Of a stretch of DNA of 46,133 bases, positions 16,925 to 27,022 are shown piece after piece (the stretch's first letter is position 1; each line of letters opens with the position of its first letter). The position numbers and the translations under genes were made by a program. The stretch is taken from the NCBI GenBank assembly GCA_026394055.1, contig JAPKYZ010000012.1, positions 1 to 46,133 of the forward strand, written 5' to 3'. This DNA comes from Acidobacteriota bacterium (lineage in GTDB: Bacteria > Acidobacteriota > Terriglobia > Bryobacterales > Bryobacteraceae). Under the pieces are notes generated by a model. It did not search any database. It was not told the DNA's origin and was given only the letters and a program-made list of their open reading frames with translations.

Positions 16925-18223
16925 ATGCTCGACCGGGTCCGCGAAACGATTCGCAAACATCATATGTTCTCACAAGGAGCGCCGCTGGCCGCCGCGGTAT
17001 CTGGCGGGCGGGACTCGGTGTGTTTACTCGATGTGCTGTGTGAACTGGGCTACCGGCCGCTGGTGCTGCACGTCAACCACGGCTTGCGGCCGGAGGCCGT
17101 GGCGGAAGAGCAGTTCGTGCGGGACCTGGCCGCGCAGCGGAGTCTGGAATGTCATGTCTCGCACGCGGAGCTGGAGGACGACAATCTGGAGCAGGCCGCC
17201 CGCCGCGCCCGCCAGCGCCTCTTCCGCCAATACCCCAAGGTGGCCACTGGGCACACCCTGTCCGATCAGGCGGAAACCGTGCTCTACCGCCTGCTGCGCG
17301 GCGCCGGCACCACGGGCTTGCGCGGCGTGCTACCGGTCACGGAGCAAGGGCGGATCGTCCGGCCGCTGATTGCGGTGGCACGAGATGAAGTGGACCAATG
17401 GGTGGCCGCCCGCCAGCTGCGCTACTGCGAGGACTCGTCGAATTCGGAACTGCGATTTGACCGCAACCGCATCCGCCACCAGTTGCTGCCGCAGCTGGCG
17501 GAACAGTGGAACCCGGCCCTGCCTCAGGTGTTGGCGCACACGGCGCAGTTGGCGGCCGAAGATGAGCTCTTTTTTGAAGCGCAGATTCAGCAGGTCTGGC
17601 CCAATTTCTCGCGATGGGAGCAGGGTGCGCTGATTCTCGATTGCGAGCCTCTGGCCGTGCTTCCCCCGGCGCTCGCCCGCCGTCTGGTGCGCCGCGCCAT
17701 CAGCGAAGTGAAGGGCGATTTGCGCCGGATCGACTTTACACATGTCGAACAGATTCTCGCCCTCACGCAGCTGGCTGAAGGGCATGGGCGCGTGCTGGTG
17801 CCGGGCATCGACGCCATGCGAAGTTTCGAGTGGTTGCGTCTAGCGGGCGAACGGGTGGCCGCCGATGAGCCCAGAAGCGAAAGTGGCAGAAACTGGAGTA
17901 TCGCCCTCGATATGGCCGGTGACGGAACGACCCGACACTGGGAAGTTCCACCCGGAATAACTGTCCGGATTGATGGCTATAATAGGGGCAGTTCCGGCAA
18001 GTCATTGATTTTGCGAAATTGGCGGCCGGGTGATGCGATTCGATTGAATGGATCGCCAGAAGAGGTCAAGATCAAGCAGCTTTTCCAGGAGCGCCGGGTC
18101 CCTTTGTGGCGGCGCCGAAACTGGCCGATCCTCGAAGTTGACGGGGAAATTGTTTGGGCCGGTGCATTTGGAGGAATCAGTTTGCTTGATTTCGACGTCT
18201 GTATAGTCAGGGAGAGTTCATGA
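16925..18223 (+). CDS. tilS: tRNA(Ile)-lysidine synthase
   Basis: The 432-residue N-type ATP pyrophosphatase carries the P-loop SGGRDS (residues 26-31). [10 protein letters not shown] and [11 protein letters not shown] follow, with GAGTTGLRG and [11 protein letters not shown] further on. It adds lysine to cytidine-34 of the tRNA(Ile) with CAU anticodon so that it reads AUA and is charged with Ile; the enzyme is essential in most bacteria. The C-terminal TilS domain ([26 protein letters not shown]) is complete. It overlaps ftsH by ATGA; tilS beside ftsH is a widely conserved arrangement. Confidence 0.95.
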   Translation: MLDRVRETIRKHHMFSQGAPLAAAVSGGRDSVCLLDVLCELGYRPLVLHVNHGLRPEAVAEEQFVRDLAAQRSLECHVSHAELEDDNLEQAARRARQRLFRQYPKVATGHTLSDQAETVLYRLLRGAGTTGLRGVLPVTEQGRIVRPLIAVARDEVDQWVAARQLRYCEDSSNSELRFDRNRIRHQLLPQLAEQWNPALPQVLAHTAQLAAEDELFFEAQIQQVWPNFSRWEQGALILDCEPLAVLPPALARRLVRRAISEVKGDLRRIDFTHVEQILALTQLAEGHGRVLVPGIDAMRSFEWLRLAGERVAADEPRSESGRNWSIALDMAGDGTTRHWEVPPGITVRIDGYNRGSSGKSLILRNWRPGDAIRLNGSPEEVKIKQLFQERRVPLWRRRNWPILEVDGEIVWAGAFGGISLLDFDVCIVRESS

Positions 18224-20121
18224 GCTCGAATGTAAAAAACGCTATCTTCTGGGTGGCGCTGGTGTGTGTAGTCGTCCTGTTCTGGGCGGTGTTCCGGCAG
18301 GCGAAGGGCCCGCGTGAGCAGGCCGTGAGCTTCACCGAGTTTATGGACATGGTGGAGAAGGACCGCGTGAAGTCGGTCACCATCACCGGCAATGAAGTCC
18401 ATGGCGTGTTTAAGGACGAGAATTCGGCCCTGCGGACCCTGATCCCGGCCAACTTCCCGGACATCTACCGCACGCTGCGCGACCGCCGTGTGAACGTCGA
18501 AATCAAGGATGTCAATTCGGCGCCCTGGGTGTCGATCATCATCAATGCCGTCCCGTTTGTCCTGCTGCTGGCCTTCTGGATCTTCATGATGCGCCAGATG
18601 CAATCGGGTGGAAACAAGGCACTCAGCTTCGGCAAGAGCCGCGCCCGGCTCCATTCGTCCCAGCAAAAGAAGGTGACGTTTAAGGACGTGGCCGGCGTTG
18701 AAGAAGCCAAGGAAGAACTGCAGGAGATCATCGACTTCCTGCGTGAACCGCAAAAGTTCCAGAAGTTAGGTGGCCGCATCCCCAAGGGTGTGCTGCTGAT
18801 CGGTGGCCCCGGTACGGGCAAGACATTGCTCGCCCGCGCCATCGCTGGCGAGGCCAACGTGCCCTTCTTCTCCATCTCCGGTTCGGATTTTGTCGAGATG
18901 TTCGTCGGCGTGGGCGCCTCGCGTGTCCGCGATCTGTTTGAGCAGGGCAAGAAGAACGCCCCCTGCATCGTGTTCATCGACGAAATCGACGCCGTCGGCC
19001 GCCATCGTGGCGCGGGCCTGGGCGGCGGTCATGACGAACGTGAGCAGACCCTGAACCAGTTGCTCGTCGAAATGGACGGCTTTGAGTCGAACGAAGGCGT
19101 GATCCTGGTGGCCGCCACGAACCGCCCCGACGTGCTCGACCCCGCGTTGCTGCGCCCCGGCCGTTTTGACCGCCGCGTCGTCGTGGATCGCCCCGATGTG
19201 AAGGGCCGCGAAGCCATCCTGCGCGTGCACACCAAGAAGGTGCCGCTGTCGGACGATGTCGAACTAAACATCATCGCCCGCGGAACGCCGGGCTTTGCCG
19301 GTGCCGACTTGGCCAACCTGGTGAACGAAGCCGCCCTGATCGCTGCGCGTCAAAACCGCAAAGTGGTCACCATGTACGACTTTGAGCATGCCAAAGACAA
19401 GGTGATGATGGGCGTCGAGCGTCGCAGCAAGCTGATCTCGGACGAAGAGAAGAAGCACACGGCGTATCACGAAGCCGGCCACGCTGTCGTGGCGGCCATG
19501 ACGCCGCTGGCTGATTCCGTACACAAGGTCACCATCATTCCGCGCGGTATGGCGCTGGGCTTGACGCAGTTCCTGCCCGAGAATGACCGCGTCGATTTCT
19601 CGAAGGATCAGGCTCAGGCGGCCATCGCGGTCAGCATGGGTGGACGCGTCGCCGACGAAGTGTTCCTGGGCATCAAGACCGCGGGCGCCTCGAGCGACAT
19701 CGAAAAGGCCACTGAACTGGCCCGCCGCATGGTCTGCGATTGGGGCATGAGCGATTTGGGTCCCGTCAGCTTCGGCAAGCGGGAAGAGCAGATCTTCCTG
19801 GGCCGCGAGATCGCCCAGCACCGCGACTTCTCCGAAGCCACGGCGATCCGGATCGATGAACAGATCCGCGCCTTTGTCGACGAAGGCTACGGCCGCGCCA
19901 AGCGCATCATCGAAGACAATCGGGCGGCGGTGGAGAAGATCACCGAAGCGTTGCTGGAGCGCGAAATCCTCGACGGCAATGAAGTGAAGTTGTTGTTGGC
20001 CGGGCAGAGCCTGCCTCCGTATCGCGCCACCAATAACCAGTCCCGGCCTTCCTCCGGCGATGATGGCAAGGCTTCTCCGGCCATCAACCCCGGCATGCAG
20101 CCCGGGCCGCAACCGGCGTAG
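18220..20121 (+). CDS. ftsH: ATP-dependent zinc metalloprotease FtsH
   Basis: The 633-residue inner-membrane AAA+ protease has transmembrane segments at about residues 8-25 and 103-125 around a short periplasmic domain. The AAA module has a Walker A of GGPGTGKT (about 195-202; most FtsH read GPPGTGKT), Walker [11 protein letters not shown], and a second region of homology [21 protein letters not shown]. The zinc site HEAGH lies at 417-421, with a downstream acidic ligand region. FtsH degrades misassembled membrane proteins and regulators such as LpxC. It starts inside the tilS stop codon. The C-terminal tail is Pro/Gly-rich and probably disordered. Confidence 0.97.
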   Translation: MSSNVKNAIFWVALVCVVVLFWAVFRQAKGPREQAVSFTEFMDMVEKDRVKSVTITGNEVHGVFKDENSALRTLIPANFPDIYRTLRDRRVNVEIKDVNSAPWVSIIINAVPFVLLLAFWIFMMRQMQSGGNKALSFGKSRARLHSSQQKKVTFKDVAGVEEAKEELQEIIDFLREPQKFQKLGGRIPKGVLLIGGPGTGKTLLARAIAGEANVPFFSISGSDFVEMFVGVGASRVRDLFEQGKKNAPCIVFIDEIDAVGRHRGAGLGGGHDEREQTLNQLLVEMDGFESNEGVILVAATNRPDVLDPALLRPGRFDRRVVVDRPDVKGREAILRVHTKKVPLSDDVELNIIARGTPGFAGADLANLVNEAALIAARQNRKVVTMYDFEHAKDKVMMGVERRSKLISDEEKKHTAYHEAGHAVVAAMTPLADSVHKVTIIPRGMALGLTQFLPENDRVDFSKDQAQAAIAVSMGGRVADEVFLGIKTAGASSDIEKATELARRMVCDWGMSDLGPVSFGKREEQIFLGREIAQHRDFSEATAIRIDEQIRAFVDEGYGRAKRIIEDNRAAVEKITEALLEREILDGNEVKLLLAGQSLPPYRATNNQSRPSSGDDGKASPAINPGMQPGPQPA

Positions 20122-20142
20122 TCGTCGCCCGAGCACTTGGCG

Positions 20143-20775
20143 ATGATTCCCCGGTTCCCCGTCTATCTGTTTGATGTAGACGGCACCCTGACGCATTCGG
20201 CACCTGACATCTGCGGCGCGGTCCAACAAGTGATCGCGCCGCTTTTGTCTGGGCGGACGGTCAGCGATGCCTACTTGACCACCTACATCGGCCGCCATTT
20301 ATTCGACCTGTTCGCCGACCTGTTCCCCGGCATCAGCCAAGCCGCCATGGACGCTCTGCTGGCCGAATACCGGCAGGTCTATGCCGCGCGCGGGCACCAA
20401 TCAACCGTGCTCTACCCGGGCGTCTACGAAGGGCTTTCTCAACTGTCGGGCCGCAAGTCCACCGCCACCACCAAAGGCACCCCCACCGCGCGTATCGTGC
20501 TCGAAAAGTTTGGCCTCCTGCCGATGTTTGACCACGTGCAAGGCACCGATGGCTTTCCGGCCAAGCCGGAGCCCGATGTGATCTTCAAGTCGCTGGAGAT
20601 ATTCGGCGTGGACCCGCAAGATTGCCTGTTCGTCGGCGACGCCTCTGCCGACATGGAGGCCGGCCGCCGGGCGGGCGTGCGCACCTGCGCCGTCACCTAT
20701 GGCTACACGCCGCGGGAAGAGCTGGCCAAGTGGGAGCCTGATTACTGGATTGACGACCTGCGGCAGTTGTCCTGA
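20143..20775 (+). CDS. HAD-family phosphatase, phosphoglycolate phosphatase-like
   Basis: The 210-residue HAD hydrolase has motif I FDVDGTLTHS (residues ~9-18), a helical C1 cap (LTTYIGRHLFDLFADLFPG), and motif II replaced by ATTKGTPT. Motif III is KPEPDVIFKSL and motif IV VGDASADMEAGRRAG. The order and length fit Gph/PpaX-like enzymes, which hydrolyse 2-phosphoglycolate or pyrophosphate. TTG at 20137 is also possible; ATG 20143 is chosen. It follows ftsH by 21 bp and may be read through from it. The substrate is not certain. Confidence 0.85.
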   Translation: MIPRFPVYLFDVDGTLTHSAPDICGAVQQVIAPLLSGRTVSDAYLTTYIGRHLFDLFADLFPGISQAAMDALLAEYRQVYAARGHQSTVLYPGVYEGLSQLSGRKSTATTKGTPTARIVLEKFGLLPMFDHVQGTDGFPAKPEPDVIFKSLEIFGVDPQDCLFVGDASADMEAGRRAGVRTCAVTYGYTPREELAKWEPDYWIDDLRQLS

Positions 20776-20893
20776 GTCGCATCCAGTAAGCCGTTGTTTC
20801 GAGCAGGCTGAGCGCCTGTGCCGAGGTTCTCACGCCTTAAGTGACGATGCCATAGCCGGTGCGGGCCGAGGGCTGCGCTACACTTGCACTCAA

Positions 20894-21739
20894 ATGGGCC
20901 TCGCCATTGTCCGCTACGCCGCCGCTCTGATGATCATGGCCTACGGGTTCGCCAAGGTAAACGGCTCACAATTTACGATTCTCGATTCGGAACTCGACAA
21001 GCCCATGGGCCACGTCAGTGGCTTCTGGCTGACCTGGTACTACTTCGGATTCTCAAAGGTCTATGGGAACCTCATTGCTTTTGCCCAGATCGGCGGGGCG
21101 TTGTTGCTCACCTTTCGGCGCACCACGCTTTTAGGCGCCTGTCTGTTGGCACCCATTCTTGCCAACATCGTTCTCATCGATATCTTTTACGGCGTCGAAC
21201 CAGGGGCAACCCTGGTTGCATTGATTCTGTTTTGCGTCGTGGTGGGGCTGATTGGCTTGCACTTCAAAGATCTGGTGGAGCTGTTCTGGACGCGACAGAA
21301 GACCAACGGAAGAGTTCGATTCGCCGGGGCTTCCGTCGTGAAGTGGACGCTCCGGATGGCCATGGTGTCGGCCGCGTTTGGATTTACCTACTGGGTGGCC
21401 AACTACAACAACCGGGCTCCGTCGCCCATCGACGGTACGTGGGAAGTAGTCCGCGCGGAACCAAGCGGTGCCACGGCGGCGATCCCGCAGAGAATCTACT
21501 TTGAGTACAACCGCGCCTACATGAGCGTATTCAAGTTTGCGAATGGCTCCTCTGTCACTCACCACTTCCAAGCCAACCCGGATAGCCATTCTCTCGATAT
21601 CTGGCAGAAATGGCTCAGCAAGGGGGCGAAGATCTTCACGGGTACCTATGTTCTGGATGGAACAAGACTTGTGCTGCGGGGAGAACTGGAGAACCTGGGG
21701 AAGATCGCATTGGAGCTGGAGAAGCGCCAAGTCCGTTAG
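20894..21739 (+). CDS. DoxX-like membrane protein of unknown function
   Basis: The 281-residue protein has four or five hydrophobic segments in its N-terminal ~165 residues (IVRYAAALMIMAYGFAKV, YGNLIAFAQIGGALLLTF, LLGACLLAPILANIVLIDIF, TLVALILFCVVVGLIGL, and a fifth near WTLRMAMVSAAFGFTYWV). A soluble C-terminal ~90-residue domain follows (IDGTWEVVRAEP, then LDGTRLVLRGEL) that looks like a lipocalin-type beta-barrel fragment. The membrane part resembles DoxX/DoxD-type proteins. The ATG at 20894 is chosen as the first that starts at the first membrane segment. The function is unknown. A hairpin terminator lies downstream. Confidence 0.7.
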   Translation: MGLAIVRYAAALMIMAYGFAKVNGSQFTILDSELDKPMGHVSGFWLTWYYFGFSKVYGNLIAFAQIGGALLLTFRRTTLLGACLLAPILANIVLIDIFYGVEPGATLVALILFCVVVGLIGLHFKDLVELFWTRQKTNGRVRFAGASVVKWTLRMAMVSAAFGFTYWVANYNNRAPSPIDGTWEVVRAEPSGATAAIPQRIYFEYNRAYMSVFKFANGSSVTHHFQANPDSHSLDIWQKWLSKGAKIFTGTYVLDGTRLVLRGELENLGKIALELEKRQVR

Positions 21740-21772
21740 CTGGCGTGCACTTCCGTCTGCGGGCGCTTAACG

Positions 21773-21819
21773 TTCGCGCGGCCGTCCCCCAGCGGATCTT
21801 GGGAGACGGACCGCGCGAA
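21773..21819. terminator. Long bidirectional hairpin between convergent genes
   Basis: TTCGCGCGG-CCGTC pairs with GACGG-A-CCGCGCGAA (one bulged base), with CCCA/TGGG inside. It sits between the DoxX-like gene and the amidohydrolase operon, which converge. There is no T-run. Confidence 0.55.
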
Positions 21820-21876
21820 ACCTGATCACGGTTCCGATGCTTGCTGGAACCTCCAGCCGTCGGCAACCAGAGTGGA

Positions 21877-23223
21877 CTACGGCCGGGCCAAATACTTCTC
21901 GTACATCTTGGTGTGCTTGTTTTCGAGCGACACCGCGTGTCCCTTGATCCACATCTGCTTCACGCTGGTCTTGTGTTCCAGCAAGTCGCCGTCGGTCAGG
22001 ATCAGGTCTGCCCACTTGCCCTTTTCGATCGAGCCGTACTCCCCGGCAATGCCCCAGATCTCGGCGGCATTAATGGTGACGGCCTTCACCGCTTCGGCGG
22101 GCGGCAAGCCGTAGCCCGCCGCGATTCCAGCCTGGAAGGGCAGGTTGCGGGCGAACTGGGTGTCGAAGGTGCCGAAGGAGAACTTGATGCCGGCCTTGTA
22201 CAGGTCCGCCGCGCGAGCATAGTTCTTGTCGTAGGCGTCGTCTTCCTGGTCCGGCAGGTCGGTGGATTCGCCGATGATCACCGGGATATTCTTGGCCTTG
22301 ATCAGCTCCAGCGTCGTGCCCGCCCGGCCGATGTTGGCCAGGATGCCCTTCAGCTTCTGCTTCTCAATGAACTCGATGGCGCCCTTGATGGTCCGCTCAT
22401 CCGGAGCCGGAATAATCACCGGCAGCTTGCCATCGAGCACCGGCAGCATCGCTTCAAATGCCAGGTCGATCCGGAAGTCCGGCCGCGCGGCGGCTTTCGC
22501 CTTCTGGTAGTTGCGGGCCTGGTCGAAGTAGTCGTTCAGCTCCTTCACGCGGCGGTCGTAGAAGCGCTTGGCTTCGGTGAACGCCGTGCGGCCGGGCGCG
22601 AACTCGATGAAGTTGAAGGTTCGCGTTTCGATCGTGGGGAACTGGATCATCAGCGCCGCATTGCGCTTGATCTCCATCTCTTCCCACGTCCAGCCATCGA
22701 GGTGCATCAGCGACACATGGCCGGGAATCAGCGGGCTCGTGCCCGCCGAGCGCGGGCCGCCACCGCCGCCGGAAGAGGGCATCGTCATGGCCGAGGTGAT
22801 GCCGTTGGCGCGCGTCACGGGGATGTGCTCGCTTTCCGGGTTCACGGCGATCAGCGGCCGCAGTTGCGGGTTGAAGGTGCCGATCTCGCCCGTATCCACG
22901 GTCTCACGGATGGAGCTGATCTCCTGCACGCCCAACTGCGTCGCGGAGTTGATCATGCCGGGCCAGACATGCAGGCCCTTGCCATCCACCACTTTGACGC
23001 CCTTGGGCGCTACCAGCTTGGCGCCAACGTCGGCGATCTTGCCGTCCTTCACCAGCACGGCACCGCCCGCAATCTCAGGCCCCGTTACCGGGTGCACCGT
23101 GACGTTGCGGAGGAAGAACGAATTGTCCGCGCCAGCCGCCGCCGGGGCCACCGGCTTCTTGTCGGCTTGCGCCACCAGCGTAGCCGCGCAGGCGGCCATC
23201 GAGAAAAGAATGCGACGAGTCAT
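21877..23223 (-). CDS. Exported amidohydrolase-family protein lacking metal ligands (third of trio)
   Basis: The 448-residue protein has a signal peptide (TRRILFSMAACAATLVAQA) and the two-part amidohydrolase fold: an N-terminal beta-sandwich (FFLRNVTVHPVTGPEIAGG, VLVKDGKIADVG), a barrel, and a C-terminal return to the sandwich (IEKGKWADLILTDGDLL). The HxH metal motif is lost: the equivalent stretch PGMINSATQLG has Ala94 and Gln96. Later ligand histidines are also missing (IIPAPDERT and ILANIGRAG). It is likely a structural or regulatory paralog of the middle gene of the trio. It starts directly after the stop codon of that gene, with no gap. Confidence 0.85.
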   Translation of the reverse strand: MTRRILFSMAACAATLVAQADKKPVAPAAAGADNSFFLRNVTVHPVTGPEIAGGAVLVKDGKIADVGAKLVAPKGVKVVDGKGLHVWPGMINSATQLGVQEISSIRETVDTGEIGTFNPQLRPLIAVNPESEHIPVTRANGITSAMTMPSSGGGGGPRSAGTSPLIPGHVSLMHLDGWTWEEMEIKRNAALMIQFPTIETRTFNFIEFAPGRTAFTEAKRFYDRRVKELNDYFDQARNYQKAKAAARPDFRIDLAFEAMLPVLDGKLPVIIPAPDERTIKGAIEFIEKQKLKGILANIGRAGTTLELIKAKNIPVIIGESTDLPDQEDDAYDKNYARAADLYKAGIKFSFGTFDTQFARNLPFQAGIAAGYGLPPAEAVKAVTINAAEIWGIAGEYGSIEKGKWADLILTDGDLLEHKTSVKQMWIKGHAVSLENKHTKMYEKYLARP

Positions 23224-24612
23224 TTAGGCAGGCCTCCGGGCACCAGCGGGCGGCGGGCCCAGCTTCTTCTGTTGTTGACGTTCCTGTTCCTTGGAGCGGT
23301 CGATCATCTGCTTCTTAACCAGCTCCTTTTTGCCGCGCTCTTCGATGTCCTTCATGCGGTCAAAGTAGACGTTGCCATCGACAAAGACCTTCTGCGCGAC
23401 GGCGTAGCTCGACAGCGGATGTTTGTCGTAGAGCACCAGGTCAGCATCCTTGCCCACTTCGATGGAGCCGACTCGATTGTCCACCGCCAGCTGCTTAGCC
23501 GGGTTGATGGTGATCAGCGCCAGCGCTTCGGTCTCGGTCAAGCCGCCGTACTTGACGGCCTTGGCCGCTTCGGTGTTCAGGCGGCGGGTGACGTCGGCTG
23601 AATCGGAGTTGATCGAGGTCAGCACGCCCTTCTTGGTCAGAATGGCCGCGTTGTAGGGGATGGCGTCGAAGGCTTCAATCTTGTACGCCCACCAGTCGGA
23701 GAACGTGGAGGCGCCCGCACCGTGCGCGGCGATCTCTTTGGCCACCTTGTAGCCTTCGAGCACGTGCTGCAGTGTCCGGATCTTGAAGCCATAGTCGTCC
23801 GCCACGCGGAGCAGCATCAGGATCTCGTCGGCGCGGTAGCTGTGGGCATGCACGAAGCGCTTGCCTTCCAGTACTTCCACCAGCGGCTCCAGCTTTAGGT
23901 CGCGGCGCGGCGGAATGGCTACTTCGCCCTTGGCGGTCTTGGCGTTGTACTCCTGCCACTTGGCCTGATAGATCTTGGCGTCATTGAACGCCTGCCGGAT
24001 CACATCCTCGACACCCATGCGGGTGGCGGGATACCGGAGGCTGCCCGGCGCGCCCTGCAGCGGACCGGAGCCCGCGCTGCCGCGGCGTTTCGGGTTTTCG
24101 CCCAGCGCGAACTTGATCGACGGCGTGGCGCCCTCAAACACCATCTCGCTGGCCGATTTGCCCCAGCGCATCTTGATCAGCGTGCACTTGCCGCCAATCG
24201 CGTTGGCCGATCCGTGCAGGATGTTCGAACTGGTGACGCCACCCGCCAGTCCGCGGTAGATCGCCACATCGGTGGGGTTCAATACATCTTCAATCCCCAC
24301 CATCGACGACACCGAGACGCTGCCTTCATTGATCGCATCGGCGGCGATGTGGGAGTGGCAATCGATGATGCCGGGCATCAGGTACTGGCCGTTGGCCTCG
24401 ATCACCTGGGCCCCGGCGGGCACCACTACCTTCTCGCCCATCTCCTTGATCTTGCCGTTCTCGATCAGCACGGAGCCCTTAAAGCCCGGCTTGGTCACCG
24501 GCAGGATGTTGGCGTTCTGGATCACAATCACTTGCGCGCCCAGCGTGCAGGCCGCGGCCAGCGCGAGGGCGAAGGAATAGCTAACGTTTCTCAAACTGCT
24601 AACGAATCTCAT
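23224..24612 (-). CDS. Exported amidohydrolase with intact metal site (second of trio)
   Basis: The 462-residue protein has a signal peptide ending near Gly25-Ala26 (LALAAACTLGAQ). It is an imidazolonepropionase-like amidohydrolase with the metal-binding HSH in PGIIDCHSHIA (His86, His88). Later ligands are His in FVHAHSYRADE, His in TLQHVLEGYK, and the terminal Asp in NSDSADVTRR. Such enzymes hydrolyse C-N bonds in dipeptides or cyclic amides. It is the only one of the three tandem paralogs with the full metal set, so it is probably the catalytic member. The start overlaps the first gene's stop codon (ATGA-type), and the third gene begins right after its stop, so the three are translationally coupled. 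The tail is Lys/Gln/Pro-rich. Confidence 0.88.
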   Translation of the reverse strand: MRFVSSLRNVSYSFALALAAACTLGAQVIVIQNANILPVTKPGFKGSVLIENGKIKEMGEKVVVPAGAQVIEANGQYLMPGIIDCHSHIAADAINEGSVSVSSMVGIEDVLNPTDVAIYRGLAGGVTSSNILHGSANAIGGKCTLIKMRWGKSASEMVFEGATPSIKFALGENPKRRGSAGSGPLQGAPGSLRYPATRMGVEDVIRQAFNDAKIYQAKWQEYNAKTAKGEVAIPPRRDLKLEPLVEVLEGKRFVHAHSYRADEILMLLRVADDYGFKIRTLQHVLEGYKVAKEIAAHGAGASTFSDWWAYKIEAFDAIPYNAAILTKKGVLTSINSDSADVTRRLNTEAAKAVKYGGLTETEALALITINPAKQLAVDNRVGSIEVGKDADLVLYDKHPLSSYAVAQKVFVDGNVYFDRMKDIEERGKKELVKKQMIDRSKEQERQQQKKLGPPPAGARRPA

Positions 24613-25934
24613 TGAGTCACCTCCGGCTTGGCGGCAGCAGCGGGCGGCGGCGGATCATACCGGACACCGTCCACAAAAACATGTTGGATTTGGGGCCGCT
24701 CAGCGAACAGGTCCCCTTTGACGACCACCAGATTGGCGATCTTGCCCTTTTCAATGGAGCCGATGCGGTCGGCCACGCCGTAGATCTCAGCGGGCGTCAA
24801 CGTCAACGCACGCAAGGCGTCGTCGGTCGAAAGCCCCTTCTGGATCGCGCGGCGAATGTTGCGGGACACGTTCTCCGACCCATCGGAATAGAGCGCAAAC
24901 TTCACGCCCGCCTTCGCCAGTGCGGCCGGCGTCGACGGAGCGTTCTCGCGCAGTTCCAGATCCTTCATGCTGTCCACTTCATCCGGATCCCGGTCACGAG
25001 CGCCTTCCGGCCACTTCAGGCTCACCAGTGCCGTGCTGCCCGATTTCGCCAGCAGCGGAGCCGCTTTGTAGCCTTCGTGCAAGCCGTAGAACATTGTCGG
25101 CACACCCATCTCTTTGGCGAACCGGATCATGCGGTCGATCTCATAGCCGCGCACGGCCGGCATCAGGAAGCGCTTTGATTCGAGCACGCCTTCAAGCGCG
25201 CGATCATAGGCCGGACGCTCCAGGCCCTGCGGGGCTTTGGTGTAGAGCTCCTTGGCCTTCTTGTAGTGGTCAGCATCAAGGAAGACTTGCCGGATGTAGG
25301 CCAGGGTGCCCATCAGCGAGCCGGGGAAGGCCGTAAAGCCGCCGCGGGCCAGCGTCACAAACTGTCCGGCGCTATTGTCCAGCACCATGCGGCCACCGTT
25401 TTCGCCGGCGAGGTTGATCACCGCGCCTTGGCCCGTGAAAATGCCGCTGGTGGGGAAACTCACCGCACTGGTGAAGCCCGAATTGCGCAGCGCTTCGACG
25501 CGCCGCTCATTGGCGCGGACCAGATCGGCCGCGCGCACCCAGGTGCTGGTCAAGGGCCGGTCTTCCGGGCCACGTGCCGGCAATCCTGCTTGATTGGGGG
25601 CCGGAAGAGCGCCGGCCGCATTGCGGCCACCACCACCGCCCGCACCCGCTGGTCCTGCGGCCGGGGCCGCTTCCGGAATGCCGATGGAGCCCATGGCGTC
25701 CACCAGACCGGGATAAACCGTCAGCCCTTCACCGTCCACCACCCAGGCATCCGCCGGGGCGGCGACGTTTTCGCCGACTTCTGTAATCAGCCCGTTGCGG
25801 ACCACCACGGTGCCCTTCGAAATCGCCGGTCCACTGACCGTGACGATGCGAGCATTCCGGATAGCGACAACAGGCGGGGGCGCTTGGGCCAAAATTGGCG
25901 CCAAGGCAAAGACGAAAGTCACCAAACCGCGCAT
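24609..25934 (-). CDS. Exported amidohydrolase-family protein lacking HxH motif (first of trio)
   Basis: The protein has about 441 residues and starts at ATG 25934 (MRGLVTFVFALAPILAQ, a signal peptide); a TTG at 25943 is an alternative. The N- and C-terminal sandwich halves are present (VVAIRNARIVTVSGPAISKG; IEKGKIANLVVVKGDLFAE). The HxH site reads VDAMGSIG (Met84, Ser86), and the Lys/His site region reads FLMPAVRGYEID. FYGLHEGYK keeps one His and ALYSDGSEN keeps the late Asp, so this paralog has only part of the metal set. A Gly/Ala-rich low-complexity loop lies at about residues 90-110. It is the first gene of the operon and divergent from purM by 47 bp. Confidence 0.85.
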   Translation of the reverse strand: MRGLVTFVFALAPILAQAPPPVVAIRNARIVTVSGPAISKGTVVVRNGLITEVGENVAAPADAWVVDGEGLTVYPGLVDAMGSIGIPEAAPAAGPAGAGGGGGRNAAGALPAPNQAGLPARGPEDRPLTSTWVRAADLVRANERRVEALRNSGFTSAVSFPTSGIFTGQGAVINLAGENGGRMVLDNSAGQFVTLARGGFTAFPGSLMGTLAYIRQVFLDADHYKKAKELYTKAPQGLERPAYDRALEGVLESKRFLMPAVRGYEIDRMIRFAKEMGVPTMFYGLHEGYKAAPLLAKSGSTALVSLKWPEGARDRDPDEVDSMKDLELRENAPSTPAALAKAGVKFALYSDGSENVSRNIRRAIQKGLSTDDALRALTLTPAEIYGVADRIGSIEKGKIANLVVVKGDLFAERPQIQHVFVDGVRYDPPPPAAAAKPEVTQ

Positions 25935-25981
25935 AGTACCCAAGATGATCGCAGTATCATGGAAGGTTACACAACTCCCTC

Positions 25982-27022
25982 ATGGCTCAATCTCCTGTCC
26001 GCTACACCGATGCCGGTGTGAATATTGATGAAGCTGATCGCGCTGTCAAGCAGATCCGGCAATACGCCCGTGCGACGTTCACGCCGGGCGTGCTCACCGA
26101 CATTGGCAGCTTTGGCGGCGGCTTCGCCCTGCCCAAGATGCGCCAGCCCGTGCTGGTCTCCTCCGCCGACGGGGTGGGCACCAAGCTGAAGGTGGCGATC
26201 GAGGCGCAAAAGCACGACACGATCGGCGAATGTCTGGTGAACCACTGCGTCAACGACATCATGGTGCAAGGCGCCCGGCCCCAGTTTTTTCTCGATTACT
26301 TCGCCTGCGGCAAGCTGGACCACCGCGTTGCGGCTCAGGTGATCAAGGGCCTGGCGCGCGGTTGCAAAGCCAATGGCTGCGCCTTGATCGGTGGCGAAAC
26401 CGCGGAAATGCCGGGGCTCTATGCGGATGGCGATTACGACCTGGCCGGCTTCATCGTCGGCGCCATTGAACGCAAGAAGATGCTCACCGGAGCCGCGATT
26501 AAGGCAGGCGACATCCTGCTGGGCCTGCCATCGAGCGGCCTGCACACCAACGGCTATTCCCTCGCCCGCAAGCTACTGTTTGAAGTTGCCGGCTACAAGA
26601 TCGATAGCGTCATTCCGGAACTGAAGCGTACCGCCGCCGAAGAACTTTTGCGCGTCCATTTGAGCTACCTGAAGCCCATCGTCACGCTGATGGAAGCGGG
26701 ACTCTTGAAAGGCGCGGCACACATCACCGGCGGCGGCATCACGGACAACACGCCGCGCATCTTGCCCGCCGGGCTGGGTGTCGAGGTGCAGGTCGGGTCC
26801 TGGCCCGTGCTGCCCGTGTTTGAACTGCTGCGGCAGATCGGCCAGACACCGGATGATGACTGGCGGCGCACCTTCAACTGCGGGATCGGCATGATTCTCG
26901 TCGTAGGCGCCAAACAAAAAGAGGCCGCCGTGGCTGCCTTGAAAACGCTGCGGCAGCGCAGCTATGAGATCGGCGCGGTGGTGAAGCACTCCACCGGCGA
27001 CCGGGTGAAGTACACCGCGTGA
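25982..27022 (+). CDS. purM: Phosphoribosylformylglycinamidine cyclo-ligase
   Basis: The 346-residue PurM makes aminoimidazole ribotide from FGAM and ATP in purine synthesis. Family marks: YTDAGVNIDEADRAV at the N-terminus, SSADGVGTKLKVAIE (nucleotide loop), NHCVNDIMVQGARPQFFLDYFACG, GGETAEMPG, SSGLHTNGYSLAR, and HITGGGITDNTPRILP. The length is normal. It overlaps purN by GTGA, giving the usual purMN order. Confidence 0.97.
   Translation: MAQSPVRYTDAGVNIDEADRAVKQIRQYARATFTPGVLTDIGSFGGGFALPKMRQPVLVSSADGVGTKLKVAIEAQKHDTIGECLVNHCVNDIMVQGARPQFFLDYFACGKLDHRVAAQVIKGLARGCKANGCALIGGETAEMPGLYADGDYDLAGFIVGAIERKKMLTGAAIKAGDILLGLPSSGLHTNGYSLARKLLFEVAGYKIDSVIPELKRTAAEELLRVHLSYLKPIVTLMEAGLLKGAAHITGGGITDNTPRILPAGLGVEVQVGSWPVLPVFELLRQIGQTPDDDWRRTFNCGIGMILVVGAKQKEAAVAALKTLRQRSYEIGAVVKHSTGDRVKYTA

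Noticed and set aside
21841..23601. Open frame of 586 codons on the + strand opposite the amidohydrolases
   Set aside because: It is antisense to well-supported genes, is rich in His/Arg/Gly as expected for a high-GC shadow frame, and has no recognisable motif.
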